The notes below the pieces were generated by a model, which saw only the letters and a list, made by a program, of their open reading frames with translations, had not been told where the DNA came from and did no database searches. The translations under genes were made by a program, and so were the position numbers. Positions 7,169-15,261 of a stretch of DNA of 24,027 bases are shown one piece after another. Positions within the stretch are counted from its first letter, which is position 1. Each line of letters begins with the position of its first letter. The stretch comes from Thermoplasmata archaeon (GTDB taxonomy: Archaea > Thermoplasmatota > E2 > DHVEG-1): assembly GCA_003649715.1 (NCBI GenBank), contig QMSS01000005.1, positions 1 to 24,027 of the forward strand. The letters are read 5' to 3'.

Positions 7169-7268
7169 GTAGCTACGTAGGTTGCTATCCTGGGATAAAT
7201 AAAAAGTGATAGATAATTTATTTTTGGGATAAATTTATGTTTTTTATTTGTTATAGGTCTTTCTTTTT

Positions 7269-7661
7269 TTATTGTTTTTTCTCGTATCTTGATATCAGTT
7301 GCTGTAGTTCTGTGAGGTCTTGTTTGATGGTTTCTACCTCTTTCATCTTTTCTTCTTCGAAGCTTTTTAGTATTTCTGAGAGGGGTTTAGTTAATCTGTA
7401 TAGGTGAACTGGTCTTCCTTTTCCTTTCTTTTTTATGTCTCTTTTTTTGGCCCATCCCCTGCGCCTGAGTTCCTGCATGGCAACACTTACCTCAGGCTGT
7501 CTGAGATCTGCTCCTTGTTCTACGTCAGCAGATCGGCATTCATCAACTTGTGAGATGTACATCAATGTTTTAGCAAGATTTTTTGGCATCCCAAGTTCTG
7601 TGAATAATTGAACGACTTTACTGTCTGTCTCATCTAATACAAATGATCTCTTTCGTTTCAT
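7269..7661 (-). CDS. winged helix-turn-helix transcriptional regulator
   Basis: The 130-residue protein carries a winged helix domain in roughly residues 12-95: LGMPKNLAKTLMYISQVDE, a recognition region ADLRQPEVSVAMQELRRRGW, and a basic wing KKRDIKKKGKGRPVHLYRL. A C-terminal charged coiled-coil (about 96-130) probably mediates dimerisation. It resembles TrmB/ArsR/MarR-type archaeal regulators; no sugar- or metal-binding domain is attached, so the signal is unknown. ATG 7661 follows GAGGAG at good spacing and a TATA box 36-47 nt upstream. The gap to the M24 peptidase gene start is about 130 nt with its own promoter, so it is separately expressed; that promoter is a candidate target, as is autoregulation. 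Confidence 0.85.
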   Translation of the reverse strand: MKRKRSFVLDETDSKVVQLFTELGMPKNLAKTLMYISQVDECRSADVEQGADLRQPEVSVAMQELRRRGWAKKRDIKKKGKGRPVHLYRLTKPLSEILKSFEEEKMKEVETIKQDLTELQQLISRYEKKQ

Positions 7662-7696
7662 ATTCTTCTCCTCGGTTTAAGTAAATCATTCTTAAG

Positions 7697-7708
7697 TATT
7701 TATATTTT
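7697..7708 (-). promoter_or_regulatory. TATA box of the winged-helix regulator
   Basis: Minus-strand AAATATAAATAC, predicting a transcript start near 7676 just before the GAGGAG ribosome binding site. Confidence 0.5.
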
Positions 7709-7750
7709 TCCAATTTTTTCAATTTCCGCCAATTTTTATATACATTACTA

Positions 7751-8197
7751 TTATTTAAATTTTTTTATTTTTATATTGCTTTCTTCAAGCATTTTTTTAG
7801 CAAGATCATCAGGATAATCACCAGAAAACACAATCTCCCTAACACCAGCATTTATCAACATCTTCGCACAAACCACACAAGGCGCATTAGTACAATACAA
7901 CGTAGAACCCTCAATAGAAACACCAAAAACAGCCGCTTGAATAATCGCATTCTGCTCCGCATGCAACCCCCTACACAGCTCATGCCTCTGACCAGATGGA
8001 ACCCTCAACTTTTCACGAAGACACCCAACCTCAGAACAATGCTTAAGCCCCTTAGGAGCCCCATTGTAACCCGTGCTAAGAATATGCTTATCCTTCACAA
8101 GTATAGCGCCCACTTTACGCCTCAAACATGTGCTTCTCTTCGCAACAACATGAGCCATCTCCATAAAATACTCATCATATGATGGTCTATCTTCCAT
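7751..8197 (-). CDS. dCMP deaminase / cytidine-deoxycytidylate deaminase family
   Basis: Zinc enzyme that deaminates dCMP to dUMP for thymidylate synthesis. The 148 residues show RRKVGAILV, STGYNGAPKGL (substrate loop), the catalytic zinc motif GLHAEQNAI (His and Glu) and APCVVCAKMLINAG (the two zinc cysteines). The insert CSEVGCLREK before HAE, with extra Cys/His residues, is typical of the dCMP deaminase/ComEB group. ATG 8197 gives MEDRPSYDEYFMEMA, which matches the family start; no Shine-Dalgarno is visible. Coding-strand composition is G/T-rich, unlike the A/C-rich coding strands of glyA and the peptidase. Other deaminases of the fold are less likely. Confidence 0.93.
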   Translation of the reverse strand: MEDRPSYDEYFMEMAHVVAKRSTCLRRKVGAILVKDKHILSTGYNGAPKGLKHCSEVGCLREKLRVPSGQRHELCRGLHAEQNAIIQAAVFGVSIEGSTLYCTNAPCVVCAKMLINAGVREIVFSGDYPDDLAKKMLEESNIKIKKFK

Positions 8198-8355
8198 AAA
8201 AATCCAAAAAAGAAATTGTCATAAGAGCTTAATAAAAATTGTCATAAAAACTCCGTCAAAAAACAGAAAAAAGTGGAAACAGAAATAGGAGAAACGATCT
8301 AGACAACTCAACCTACAATATTTATATCAGAACCATAAAAAAACCTTGGCTCAAT

Positions 8356-9276
8356 TTATTTCTTTAACCTTACTTCAATCTCCTGAAAATCCTTTGCTAC
8401 AAAAGAATTTTTAAAAACCTTCCTTGCATCATCCTGCAACACCTTATACCCCAGATACCTGGGGCTAATATGAGTCAGAAACAAAAACTCCACATTCGCC
8501 TTCTTAGCAGTCTCTGCAGCCTGAAAAGCAGTTGCATGTCCATACTCATTAGCCACCTCCTCAAGCTCAGAATCAAATGTTGCATCATGAATAAGAACAT
8601 CTGCATCTTTTGAAAACTCTACCAGTTCATCACATGGACGCGTATCTCCAGATATAACTATCTTCCTACCTCGCCTAGGTGGACCCAAAACCATATCTGG
8701 AGTTATTTTCCTTCCATCCCTAAGAGTTACAGTCTCCCCCCTTTGAAGTCTACTAAAAAGAGGACCCTCAGGAACACCTAGCTCTAATGCTCTAGGCTTA
8801 TCAAACCGACCGGGACGCATATCTTCCTCAAAAGCATATGCCAATGTTGGAACATTATGATCAACATGAAGAGCGCGAACAACATAACCATCAAACCTAA
8901 GCACATCACCATTTTTAACCTCATGGGATACTATCTCATAGGCTGGCGTAAAGTATCCCAAAGATAAAATCTGAGAAAGAAGTTTTTTCATTCCCACTGG
9001 ACCATATACATGAAGAGGTTTCTCTCGGTCATTCAACTGCATAGTCTGAATAAGACCCGGTAAACCCAAAAAATGATCCCCATGAAAATGAGTAATAAAA
9101 ATTTTTGATATCTGCATGTAGCTAAGCTTCGATCTCTGAAACTGACGTTGTGTTCCCTCCCCACAGTCAAACAAAAGGATTTCACCACCTCTTTTCAATG
9201 CCACTGAAGAAACATTTCTCTTCACCGTCGGCCAACTTCCACCAGTTCCAAGAAAAATAATGCTCAACTGAGTCAT
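8356..9276 (-). CDS. rnz: ribonuclease Z
   Basis: Metallo-beta-lactamase-fold endonuclease that cuts the 3' trailer from tRNA precursors. The 306-residue protein starts MTQLSIIFLGTGGSWPT, the standard RNase Z beginning. The HxHxDH motif is FITHFHGDHFLGLPG, and other ligands are seen in VRALHVDHNVPTLAYAF, VISGDTRPCDELVEF and FLFLTHISPRY. The intact flexible-arm region (FDKPRALELGVPEGPLFSRL) belongs to the long ArsZ-type exosite. I chose ATG 9276; the frame is open upstream into the end of the Trm-G10 gene, but that extension is not family-like. It lies 49 nt after Trm-G10, probably one transcript of two tRNA-maturation genes. Like dCMP deaminase it is G/T-rich on the coding strand. Confidence 0.95.
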   Translation of the reverse strand: MTQLSIIFLGTGGSWPTVKRNVSSVALKRGGEILLFDCGEGTQRQFQRSKLSYMQISKIFITHFHGDHFLGLPGLIQTMQLNDREKPLHVYGPVGMKKLLSQILSLGYFTPAYEIVSHEVKNGDVLRFDGYVVRALHVDHNVPTLAYAFEEDMRPGRFDKPRALELGVPEGPLFSRLQRGETVTLRDGRKITPDMVLGPPRRGRKIVISGDTRPCDELVEFSKDADVLIHDATFDSELEEVANEYGHATAFQAAETAKKANVEFLFLTHISPRYLGYKVLQDDARKVFKNSFVAKDFQEIEVRLKK

Positions 9277-9325
9277 ATCTAAGAAAACAGGATTAGGATC
9301 ATAGATAAAAAGTGTTTTGGTTTTT

Positions 9326-10336
9326 TCAGTTCTGGTACACAGCAAAATATCTAGTGAGACTTCTATGAACCCTAAAAACATGATATTCTACTAACGAAAA
9401 ACACTGACAGCCAAGTACCATCATATCTCTGTTTGATAAACCTATGACAGCTCTTCCACCTCTTTTAAGCATCATAGAAATATTTTTAAACGCTCTTCTA
9501 TAAAGCTGTTTTATGTCTTCTCCTTTTGTTGTCGTCGATTTACCATATGGCAGATCAGTAACAACAGCATCAACCTGACCTACATACTTAATGATGTCAC
9601 CTATATCACAGCAAAACAGTCTATAGTCTCTCAACCTATAATGATCAAGGTTTTGTCTACAACCCTCTATCATCCTATCATCTATATCGCCCCCAATGGT
9701 CTCTGCACCTATTAAACCTGCCTCTATCAGTATACCACCAGTTCCACAGAAAGGATCCAGCAGTATTTCATCTCTTTTTATCATAGATAGATTCACAAGT
9801 GTACGTGCCAGCCTAGGATGCAGAGAAATAGGTGAAAAAAATGGTCGATACTGAACCTTTCTTTCCTCAAACTGGCTTCTATTAATCTCAGCTTTTTTTA
9901 AACCTACATATACTCTCAGCTTGGTGACTGATACCCGTAGTGTCAGATCTGGTTTGGTAAGATCTACTGTTCTATCTCTTGAATATATTTCCCCAAGTTC
10001 TCTTATTATTTTCTGTGAATCAACAGTTTTTGATCTATTATTACATCTTATCTCTATCGAGCCATCCTCCTCTATCCTATGTTTTGATGCATGTCTTCTT
10101 ATCTCATCAATGCTAGGCGGGGAAGAAAATAATAGTTTGTCTACAAAAAAAGTCATTGATAATCTATCCGCTAGTCTTTTTATCTTGTAGTCTGTCATGT
10201 TTTTTGATTCTATGACTAAAACATCTTCATTGGATTCTATAACATTGTAGAGAATATCCTCGGCTTTTAAGCAGGAGAGAACCTCAGCTGTTGGCAGTGT
10301 TTTATGCTCTTTGGACAGTTCAAACAAATATTTCAT
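9326..10336 (-). CDS. tRNA (guanine(10)-N2)-dimethyltransferase, Trm-G10 type
   Basis: The 336-residue enzyme has an N-terminal ferredoxin-like/THUMP region (about 1-150) that grips tRNA and a Rossmann methyltransferase domain (about 165-336). The SAM motif is DPFCGTGG (194-201), the acidic ribose-binding loop GGDIDD (215-220), and the catalytic motif DLPYG (261-265) replaces the NPPY of other N-methyltransferases. Archaeal Trm-G10 makes m2G and m2,2G at tRNA position 10. The start is placed at ATG 10336 (MKYLFELSKEHKTLP), which matches the family; an upstream ATG at 10402 would add 22 basic residues. Followed closely by RNase Z, so both act on tRNA and probably share a transcript. Confidence 0.88.
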   Translation of the reverse strand: MKYLFELSKEHKTLPTAEVLSCLKAEDILYNVIESNEDVLVIESKNMTDYKIKRLADRLSMTFFVDKLLFSSPPSIDEIRRHASKHRIEEDGSIEIRCNNRSKTVDSQKIIRELGEIYSRDRTVDLTKPDLTLRVSVTKLRVYVGLKKAEINRSQFEERKVQYRPFFSPISLHPRLARTLVNLSMIKRDEILLDPFCGTGGILIEAGLIGAETIGGDIDDRMIEGCRQNLDHYRLRDYRLFCCDIGDIIKYVGQVDAVVTDLPYGKSTTTKGEDIKQLYRRAFKNISMMLKRGGRAVIGLSNRDMMVLGCQCFSLVEYHVFRVHRSLTRYFAVYQN

Positions 10337-10465
10337 AGATACCAGTTTTTGTTGTTTAAAAAATTTTTTGAAGTTATTTTTGTCTCCACCAAGTCTGAAC
10401 ATTGCTTGCTTTATACTTTCATTATTTTTTCTTTTTCTATTTGTTATGAGTGGATTGCCCTAATT

Positions 10466-11704
10466 TTATTTTTTGTTTTTGTATTTTTTCCTCAGTGTTT
10501 CATCTATCTTTGATCTAATATCATCCACTCCTTCAAACCATTTATCGATCTCTTCCTCATCTATTTTCCCTGTTATCCTATCGATCTTGTATCTTATGTC
10601 CTCAGTTCCTTCAAACCAGTCATACTGTGGTTTTGTGTATTTACGACGTGACGATATACTTTTTCTTTTATCCTCATCTGAAACATATTTTGTTTCTCTT
10701 TTTTTATCTGTTCTATATATTCTAATCTCTTCTATCTTAGGACCTCTTACTTCAACAGTTTTTTTCTCTTCTGCATGCTTTGTTTCTGATGCAGGTTTGT
10801 TTTCATCATCACTAGTTTTATATTCTGACAGCGGCAGATTTTTCTTATAACCTATATATCTACCCCAAGATAGGGGTGTTCTTATCTTGTTTTTTGTCTT
10901 AGATATCTTGATTTTGCCACGTAGCCTGACAAATATTATAGCTAGTATTACAAATAGGAAAGCAGCAAGTATTGATAAAAAATCTGGGGGTATAACGGAT
11001 GTGTCCTCTATGTTTTCTACAAATATGGTTGTAGATCCAACTGTATATCCCTCTTTATATGCTGTAACAGTGATTTCTTCATCTGTTTTAACAGTAGGTG
11101 CTGATAAATATGCGATGCCATCCTCATTTGTGGGTACTAAATGATTTCTATATCCCTCCTGATCAATGTATACCATGGCTCCAGCTATTCTGTTGCCATC
11201 TTGATCCTTTACAGTTACTAGAAAACCCTCTTTTTCCTTTACTTTTAGTGGAGAAGGATCTGTAAAAATCCTTATTCTACCTTTGATGACAGTTACCTCT
11301 ACTTCATCAGCGACGTATCCCTTTTTAGATGCGGTTATCAAAAATGAGGGATATGATTCAAAACTTGGAGCTATTATCGAGATCTCCGGTTGTAGTATAC
11401 TATTGACATATGTACCCCATGGAACTGTGATGGTAACATTGTATGCAATCCCACGTTCAACCACTCCAGACTCGTTTATCTTTTCATAGCCAACCAACAC
11501 ACCATATTCTTTTCCCTCTAAAAAGATGTAATCCTCCATTGGAATACCTGTGTCAGGATCATGCTCATATAGTACTATGATGAGTCTTCCCTGCTCCTGA
11601 GCGGAAACTGGTTGGAGAATAATAGTGAACATGCCTAACAATAGCCATAAAAATGATAAGATGATGAAATATCTGCTAATTCTAAAGTAGATCCTTCCTC
11701 TCAT
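10466..11704 (-). CDS. secreted, membrane-anchored beta-rich protein with charged, repeated cytoplasmic tail
   Basis: No enzyme family is recognised in these 412 residues. An N-terminal signal peptide (hydrophobic about 12-31, likely cut after VSA near 35) is followed by an extracellular part of about 200 residues. It looks like two or three Ig-like or carboxypeptidase-regulatory-like beta domains: VTVKDQDGNRIAGAMVYIDQ and TVTAYKEGYTVGSTTIFVEN. One transmembrane helix lies at about 242-261, then a highly charged tail of about 150 residues. The last 50 residues hold two copies of a WFEGxxDIRxKID motif (tryptophans near 363 and 389), 26 residues apart. Start at ATG 11704 after GGTGG; an adjacent TTG would add one residue. 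It could be a surface adhesin or a receptor-like anchor whose tail binds a partner. Confidence 0.75.
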   Translation of the reverse strand: MRGRIYFRISRYFIILSFLWLLLGMFTIILQPVSAQEQGRLIIVLYEHDPDTGIPMEDYIFLEGKEYGVLVGYEKINESGVVERGIAYNVTITVPWGTYVNSILQPEISIIAPSFESYPSFLITASKKGYVADEVEVTVIKGRIRIFTDPSPLKVKEKEGFLVTVKDQDGNRIAGAMVYIDQEGYRNHLVPTNEDGIAYLSAPTVKTDEEITVTAYKEGYTVGSTTIFVENIEDTSVIPPDFLSILAAFLFVILAIIFVRLRGKIKISKTKNKIRTPLSWGRYIGYKKNLPLSEYKTSDDENKPASETKHAEEKKTVEVRGPKIEEIRIYRTDKKRETKYVSDEDKRKSISSRRKYTKPQYDWFEGTEDIRYKIDRITGKIDEEEIDKWFEGVDDIRSKIDETLRKKYKNKK

Positions 11705-11838
11705 CAACCACCTTCTTACTTTTTTTGTAGATTCAAGCTAACCGAAAGATGGCTTAGGCTATATTTATGTTTTTTTGAAAAGTATATAGGGTATATAAGT
11801 AGAAGATGGTATGAAAAACGGCTTAGTCAATTATCCTC

Positions 11839-11879
11839 AAAAAAAACTTATAAGGAGGGGGTAATCCGGTTTTCCTCCT
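11839..11879 (-). terminator. intrinsic-type terminator of the PGI/PMI gene
   Basis: On the minus strand AGGAGG (11879-11874) pairs with CCTCCT (11858-11853), followed after TATAAG by a run of eight T (11846-11839). It lies 34 nt after the PGI/PMI stop at 11913. Confidence 0.5.
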
Positions 11880-11912
11880 CACATGCCCTTATGATTCCTA
11901 GCTTTTTTTACA

Positions 11913-12992
11913 CTATTTTTTTGCTAGTTGTTCTTTTAGCTCTCTAATAATATCCACTGGTGTTGGATCAATTTTTCTTAAAACAGCAAGGTAGCATGTA
12001 ACGAAATCTCCTAGATACATGGTATAGATCATTTTAGCAAGTCTACTTTTCCCCCGGGGATATATATTTATGGTGTTTGCAGCAGTATCCTCAAAAAGGG
12101 TTTTCATAAAATCTAGACGTGTTGACATCTGTATGGATTCATCATTTCTATCTCTAAAAAGGATGCATGAAAACTGCTTCGACATCTCCAGGTTTGATGA
12201 CCATCCTACAATGTCATTATGATTACATTCCGGAACTACATCATCTCTAGCTACGATTTTGCTGTTTTCATTGAACTGTGTACGCCATCTTCGGGCTATC
12301 GGGATGTAGAAACCCCATCCATATATTTGAGGTATGGTATTGAATATTTTTCGTGCAATCTGCTTTGAGATATTGTTTTTTTCCTCAACAGTTTTTTTAT
12401 TGGTATTCATGAGATCATTTGCTACACTGACTGCCTCTTCTATATCAGATTCTATGTTGGTTTTTTTCAACAAACCATTTTTCTTGAGAATAAGTATAAG
12501 TGGAAACAGGAGATATGCAACTGCTGCTCTTGGCTGGAAACCTGAGGGTATCCTGATGTGTTTTATCCCTCTCTTTACACATAGTTCTTCTAGCTTTCCA
12601 CCAGATGAAACACCAATTATTTTACATCTTTTCTGACAGGCGATTTTGAAGGAGCTGAGTGTCTCCTCTGTGTTTCCAGAGTAGCTAAGAAAAACAGTTA
12701 ATGTATTTTTGTTTGTCCATCTCGGTAAATCATATTCTCTATTAACATGAATTGGAACCTCTATCCTGTCTCTAAATAAGCTCTGCACTATGTCCCCAGA
12801 AATAGCAGATCCGCCCATTCCACCTACGACAATATTGTCTATCTTGATGAAATCAGGTATGTCGCTCTCTTCTGCTATCATCACCGCCTCTTTTATCTGC
12901 TCAGGAAAACCAGCGATTATATCTAACATACCTGACTTATCGATATTTGAGATCATATGGGGATCATCCAAAACAAAGGCAATGTCCTTCAT
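11913..12992 (-). CDS. bifunctional phosphoglucose/phosphomannose isomerase
   Basis: Cytoplasmic isomerase interconverting fructose-6-phosphate with glucose- and mannose-6-phosphate, at the branch of glycolysis/gluconeogenesis and sugar nucleotide synthesis. The 359 residues carry two SIS domains. Motifs: GGMGGSAISGD near 57-67, FLSYSGNTEETLSSF, the family-specific PSGFQPRAA, WRTQFNENSK (catalytic Glu) and ECNHNDIVGW (His). The serine/threonine phosphate loop SYSGNTEET and the proline-rich start of the second domain mark the PGI/PMI family rather than classical PGI. ATG 12992 (MKDIAFVLDDPHMI) is the sensible start. It is slightly longer than crenarchaeal members because of extra helices near 190-220. 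Confidence 0.93.
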   Translation of the reverse strand: MKDIAFVLDDPHMISNIDKSGMLDIIAGFPEQIKEAVMIAEESDIPDFIKIDNIVVGGMGGSAISGDIVQSLFRDRIEVPIHVNREYDLPRWTNKNTLTVFLSYSGNTEETLSSFKIACQKRCKIIGVSSGGKLEELCVKRGIKHIRIPSGFQPRAAVAYLLFPLILILKKNGLLKKTNIESDIEEAVSVANDLMNTNKKTVEEKNNISKQIARKIFNTIPQIYGWGFYIPIARRWRTQFNENSKIVARDDVVPECNHNDIVGWSSNLEMSKQFSCILFRDRNDESIQMSTRLDFMKTLFEDTAANTINIYPRGKSRLAKMIYTMYLGDFVTCYLAVLRKIDPTPVDIIRELKEQLAKK

Positions 12993-13078
12993 TTATACCA
13001 CTTACCATATCAGATCATATCAGATAGGTTTTAATTGTAAATGGAAAACAATGGTTTAAATATTGTCTATGAACTGTA

Positions 13079-13166
13079 AGACAAAAAGAGAGATATCCAA
13101 TGTCATATTAACCTCTCTAACCTCTCTTATATAAAAACCATTAAACCATTAATTGATTTTTTGTCT
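13079..13166. repeat. inverted repeat with internal short tandem repeats in a divergent promoter region
   Basis: AGACAAAAA (13079-13087) is the reverse complement of TTTTTGTCT (13158-13166). Inside are GAGAG (13088-13092) matching CTCTC in a 9-bp tandem repeat AACCTCTCT (about 13110-13127), and ACCATTAA twice in a row (about 13138-13153). The segment lies between PGI/PMI and the amidohydrolase gene, which run divergently, so it may be an operator. I see no gene in 12993-13253. Confidence 0.35.
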
Positions 13167-13209
13167 CAATCTTTTCTTTTTAGAAGAATGCAAAAAAACA
13201 ATTGGGGGG

Positions 13210-13219
13210 AACTATAAAA
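13210..13219 (+). promoter_or_regulatory. TATA box of the amidohydrolase operon
   Basis: AACTATAAAA preceded by GGGGGG, a BRE-like purine stretch; predicted transcript start near 13241, about 13 nt before ATG 13254. Confidence 0.5.
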
Positions 13220-13253
13220 ACTCATATGTCTATTCCATCTTTTAGATAATCTC

Positions 13254-14279
13254 ATGACGTGGTATATAAGGGGAGATATATTTACTGGAGAAGGATTTGA
13301 AAGGGGATATATTGGATTTAAAGACGGTAGAATAGTTGAACATAACAGTGGAACACCATCAGGAAGAACAGTAGCAGAGGGTTATATTGTTCCATGTTTT
13401 GTGAATGCACATACGCACATAGGTGACTCATTTATCAGAAAAAAAAATATCGATCTTCCGAGAGATGTTGTGGAGTTGGTTGCGCCGCCACATGGACTGA
13501 AACATAAGATGCTGAGAGAGGCTTCAGAGGATGAAATAATAGATGGCATGATTGGATCAATAGATGTTATGATAAAATCAGGTGTATCACATTTCTGTGA
13601 TTTTAGAGAAAACGGGATCGATGGTATACACATGTTAAAAAAAGCTCTTGATGGAAAAAAAATTTTTTCTATAATACTATCACGTCCGCAGAAATCGGAA
13701 TATGATAAAAAAGAGATTGAAATACTCCTGGAAAACTCCGATGGGATAGGGTTAAGCAGTATCTCTGACTGGGAATATCCAGAGATAAAGAAGATTGCTG
13801 AGCATACAAGAAGGAAAAAAAAGATTTTTGCATTACATGGAAGTGAGGCCGTAAGAGAGGATATAGATCTTATCTTAGATCTCAAACCTAGTTTTCTAAT
13901 TCATATGATTAAGGCTACAGAATCAGATCTAATACGTGCCAGAGAAAACAATATACCAGTTGTTGTATGTCCTCGTTCAAATGCTTTTTTTGGGTTAAAA
14001 CCAGATATAAAACTGATGAGACAAACTGGTGTTGATATAATGCTTGGCACAGATAATGCAATGCTAAGCCCACCTAATGTTCTAGATGAGCTAAAATATC
14101 TGAAAAACATGTGCAGAGAGTTTTCTCTTAAGGAGCTTCTCAACATGATAACCTATATTCCAAGGAAAGCTTTAAATCTGGATTACAACATTCTTGGTGT
14201 CAACTCATTAGCTGACTTTGTAGTATTAGACAAAAAATCCTTAAAACCAGTATATATCTCCTATTTAGAAACAAAATAG
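13254..14279 (+). CDS. amidohydrolase superfamily protein (cytosine/adenosine deaminase-like)
   Basis: The 341-residue metal-dependent hydrolase has a short N-terminal beta domain (ARGD-free, MTWYIRGDIFTGEGF), then a TIM barrel with the complete deaminase-type ligand set. These are HxH in FVNAHTHIGDS, His plus catalytic Glu in ALHGSEAV, His in FLIHMIKATESDL and Asp in MLGTDNAML. This order fits the COG0402 group of nucleoside or S-adenosylhomocysteine deaminases and related amine hydrolases. The protein is clearly shorter than the usual 420-440 residues, so substrate assignment is not safe. ATG 13254 follows a short leader. The next gene, 17 nt downstream, encodes a CBS-domain protein, so they form an operon in which CBS nucleotide sensing could control the hydrolase; this is inference. 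Confidence 0.82.
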   Translation: MTWYIRGDIFTGEGFERGYIGFKDGRIVEHNSGTPSGRTVAEGYIVPCFVNAHTHIGDSFIRKKNIDLPRDVVELVAPPHGLKHKMLREASEDEIIDGMIGSIDVMIKSGVSHFCDFRENGIDGIHMLKKALDGKKIFSIILSRPQKSEYDKKEIEILLENSDGIGLSSISDWEYPEIKKIAEHTRRKKKIFALHGSEAVREDIDLILDLKPSFLIHMIKATESDLIRARENNIPVVVCPRSNAFFGLKPDIKLMRQTGVDIMLGTDNAMLSPPNVLDELKYLKNMCREFSLKELLNMITYIPRKALNLDYNILGVNSLADFVVLDKKSLKPVYISYLETK

Positions 14280-14296
14280 GGGGGAAGGAGCCTACT

Positions 14297-15145
14297 ATGA
14301 AAGTAGAAGAAGTGATGTCGAGGGATCTAATCGTAGGATATGTTCCAGGTACGATCATGGATGCGTTGAAGATTCTAGCTAAACATAACGTATCTGGCAT
14401 GCCTATCCTGAAAAAGGATACAAAAAAGGTTGCAGGAGTTGTCACAAGAACCGATATCTTCAGACATGCTGATGAGGATCAGCTTGCTCTAGTTATGAGC
14501 AGCAATCCATATGTTGTAAACAAGGATCAAGATATCAAAGAAGCTGCAAAACTGCTCTTTGAAAAAAGAATACATGGTCTGCCAGTTGTTGATAAAAAAA
14601 AGGATTTAGTGGGTATTATAAGCCCAACAGATATACTGAAACTCCTTTTTGATAAAAAGGAGGAGTTTGTAGAAAATTATTTCACATTCAACCTGGTCCC
14701 CATCTACCAGGAAACACCTATAACAGTTGTTATGGAAATAATCAACATAACAAATGAAAACGCCCTCCCAGTTTTAAATGATAAACTGAAACTAGCGGGG
14801 ATAGTCAGTGATGGAGATCTGTTTAAACTCAGTCATGTACGTGAAAGTGTATCACGACTGGACATAGGGATGGGCGATGATGAAGATCAGTGGACATGGG
14901 AGGGAATAAGAGACACTGTGAGATTCTATTACTCCACAACCAAGGTAGATCTGCCACCCGTTCCAGTAAAAGAAATCATGGTTACAGACGTCATAAAAGC
15001 ATTTAAACACACCCCCGTATCCGAGGTAGCTGAAAAAATGGTTAAAAACAAAATCAGTCACATACCTGTTGTTGACCCAGATGACAGACTAGTGGGGATG
15101 GTGACAGACATCGATCTCATGGCCTGCATATTTAAATCTTACTAA
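14297..15145 (+). CDS. protein with four CBS domains
   Basis: The 282 residues consist of four CBS repeats and little else: about 1-58 (MKVEEVMSRDLIVG ... GVVTRTDIF), 63-122 (MSSNPYVVNKD ... GIISPTDILKLL), 128-185 (PIYQETPITVVMEII ... GIVSDGDLFKL) and 225-282 (VKEIMVTDVIKAF ... GMVTDIDLM). CBS pairs bind AMP, ATP, SAM or similar nucleotides and act as energy or metabolite sensors. Between the third and fourth repeats lies an insertion containing GMGDDEDQWTWEGIRD. Start ATG 14297 is backed by GGGGGGAAGGAG. It is co-transcribed with the upstream amidohydrolase (17-nt gap). The ligand is unknown. Confidence 0.9.
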   Translation: MKVEEVMSRDLIVGYVPGTIMDALKILAKHNVSGMPILKKDTKKVAGVVTRTDIFRHADEDQLALVMSSNPYVVNKDQDIKEAAKLLFEKRIHGLPVVDKKKDLVGIISPTDILKLLFDKKEEFVENYFTFNLVPIYQETPITVVMEIINITNENALPVLNDKLKLAGIVSDGDLFKLSHVRESVSRLDIGMGDDEDQWTWEGIRDTVRFYYSTTKVDLPPVPVKEIMVTDVIKAFKHTPVSEVAEKMVKNKISHIPVVDPDDRLVGMVTDIDLMACIFKSY

Positions 15146-15261
15146 CCAATTTATAATTCTAGTTTTTAAAAATACAAGAAAAAAATAAAGATGGAAAATA
15201 TTGTCAAACCAAAAAATGCTTACATGAAGAACAAAATTAGATTTAGGAGAAGAATGGTTTG

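Noticed and set aside
9277..9381. 35-residue N-terminal extension of RNase Z
   Set aside because: It overlaps the end of the Trm-G10 gene and is unlike RNase Z N termini, which begin at MTQLSIIFLGTGG.
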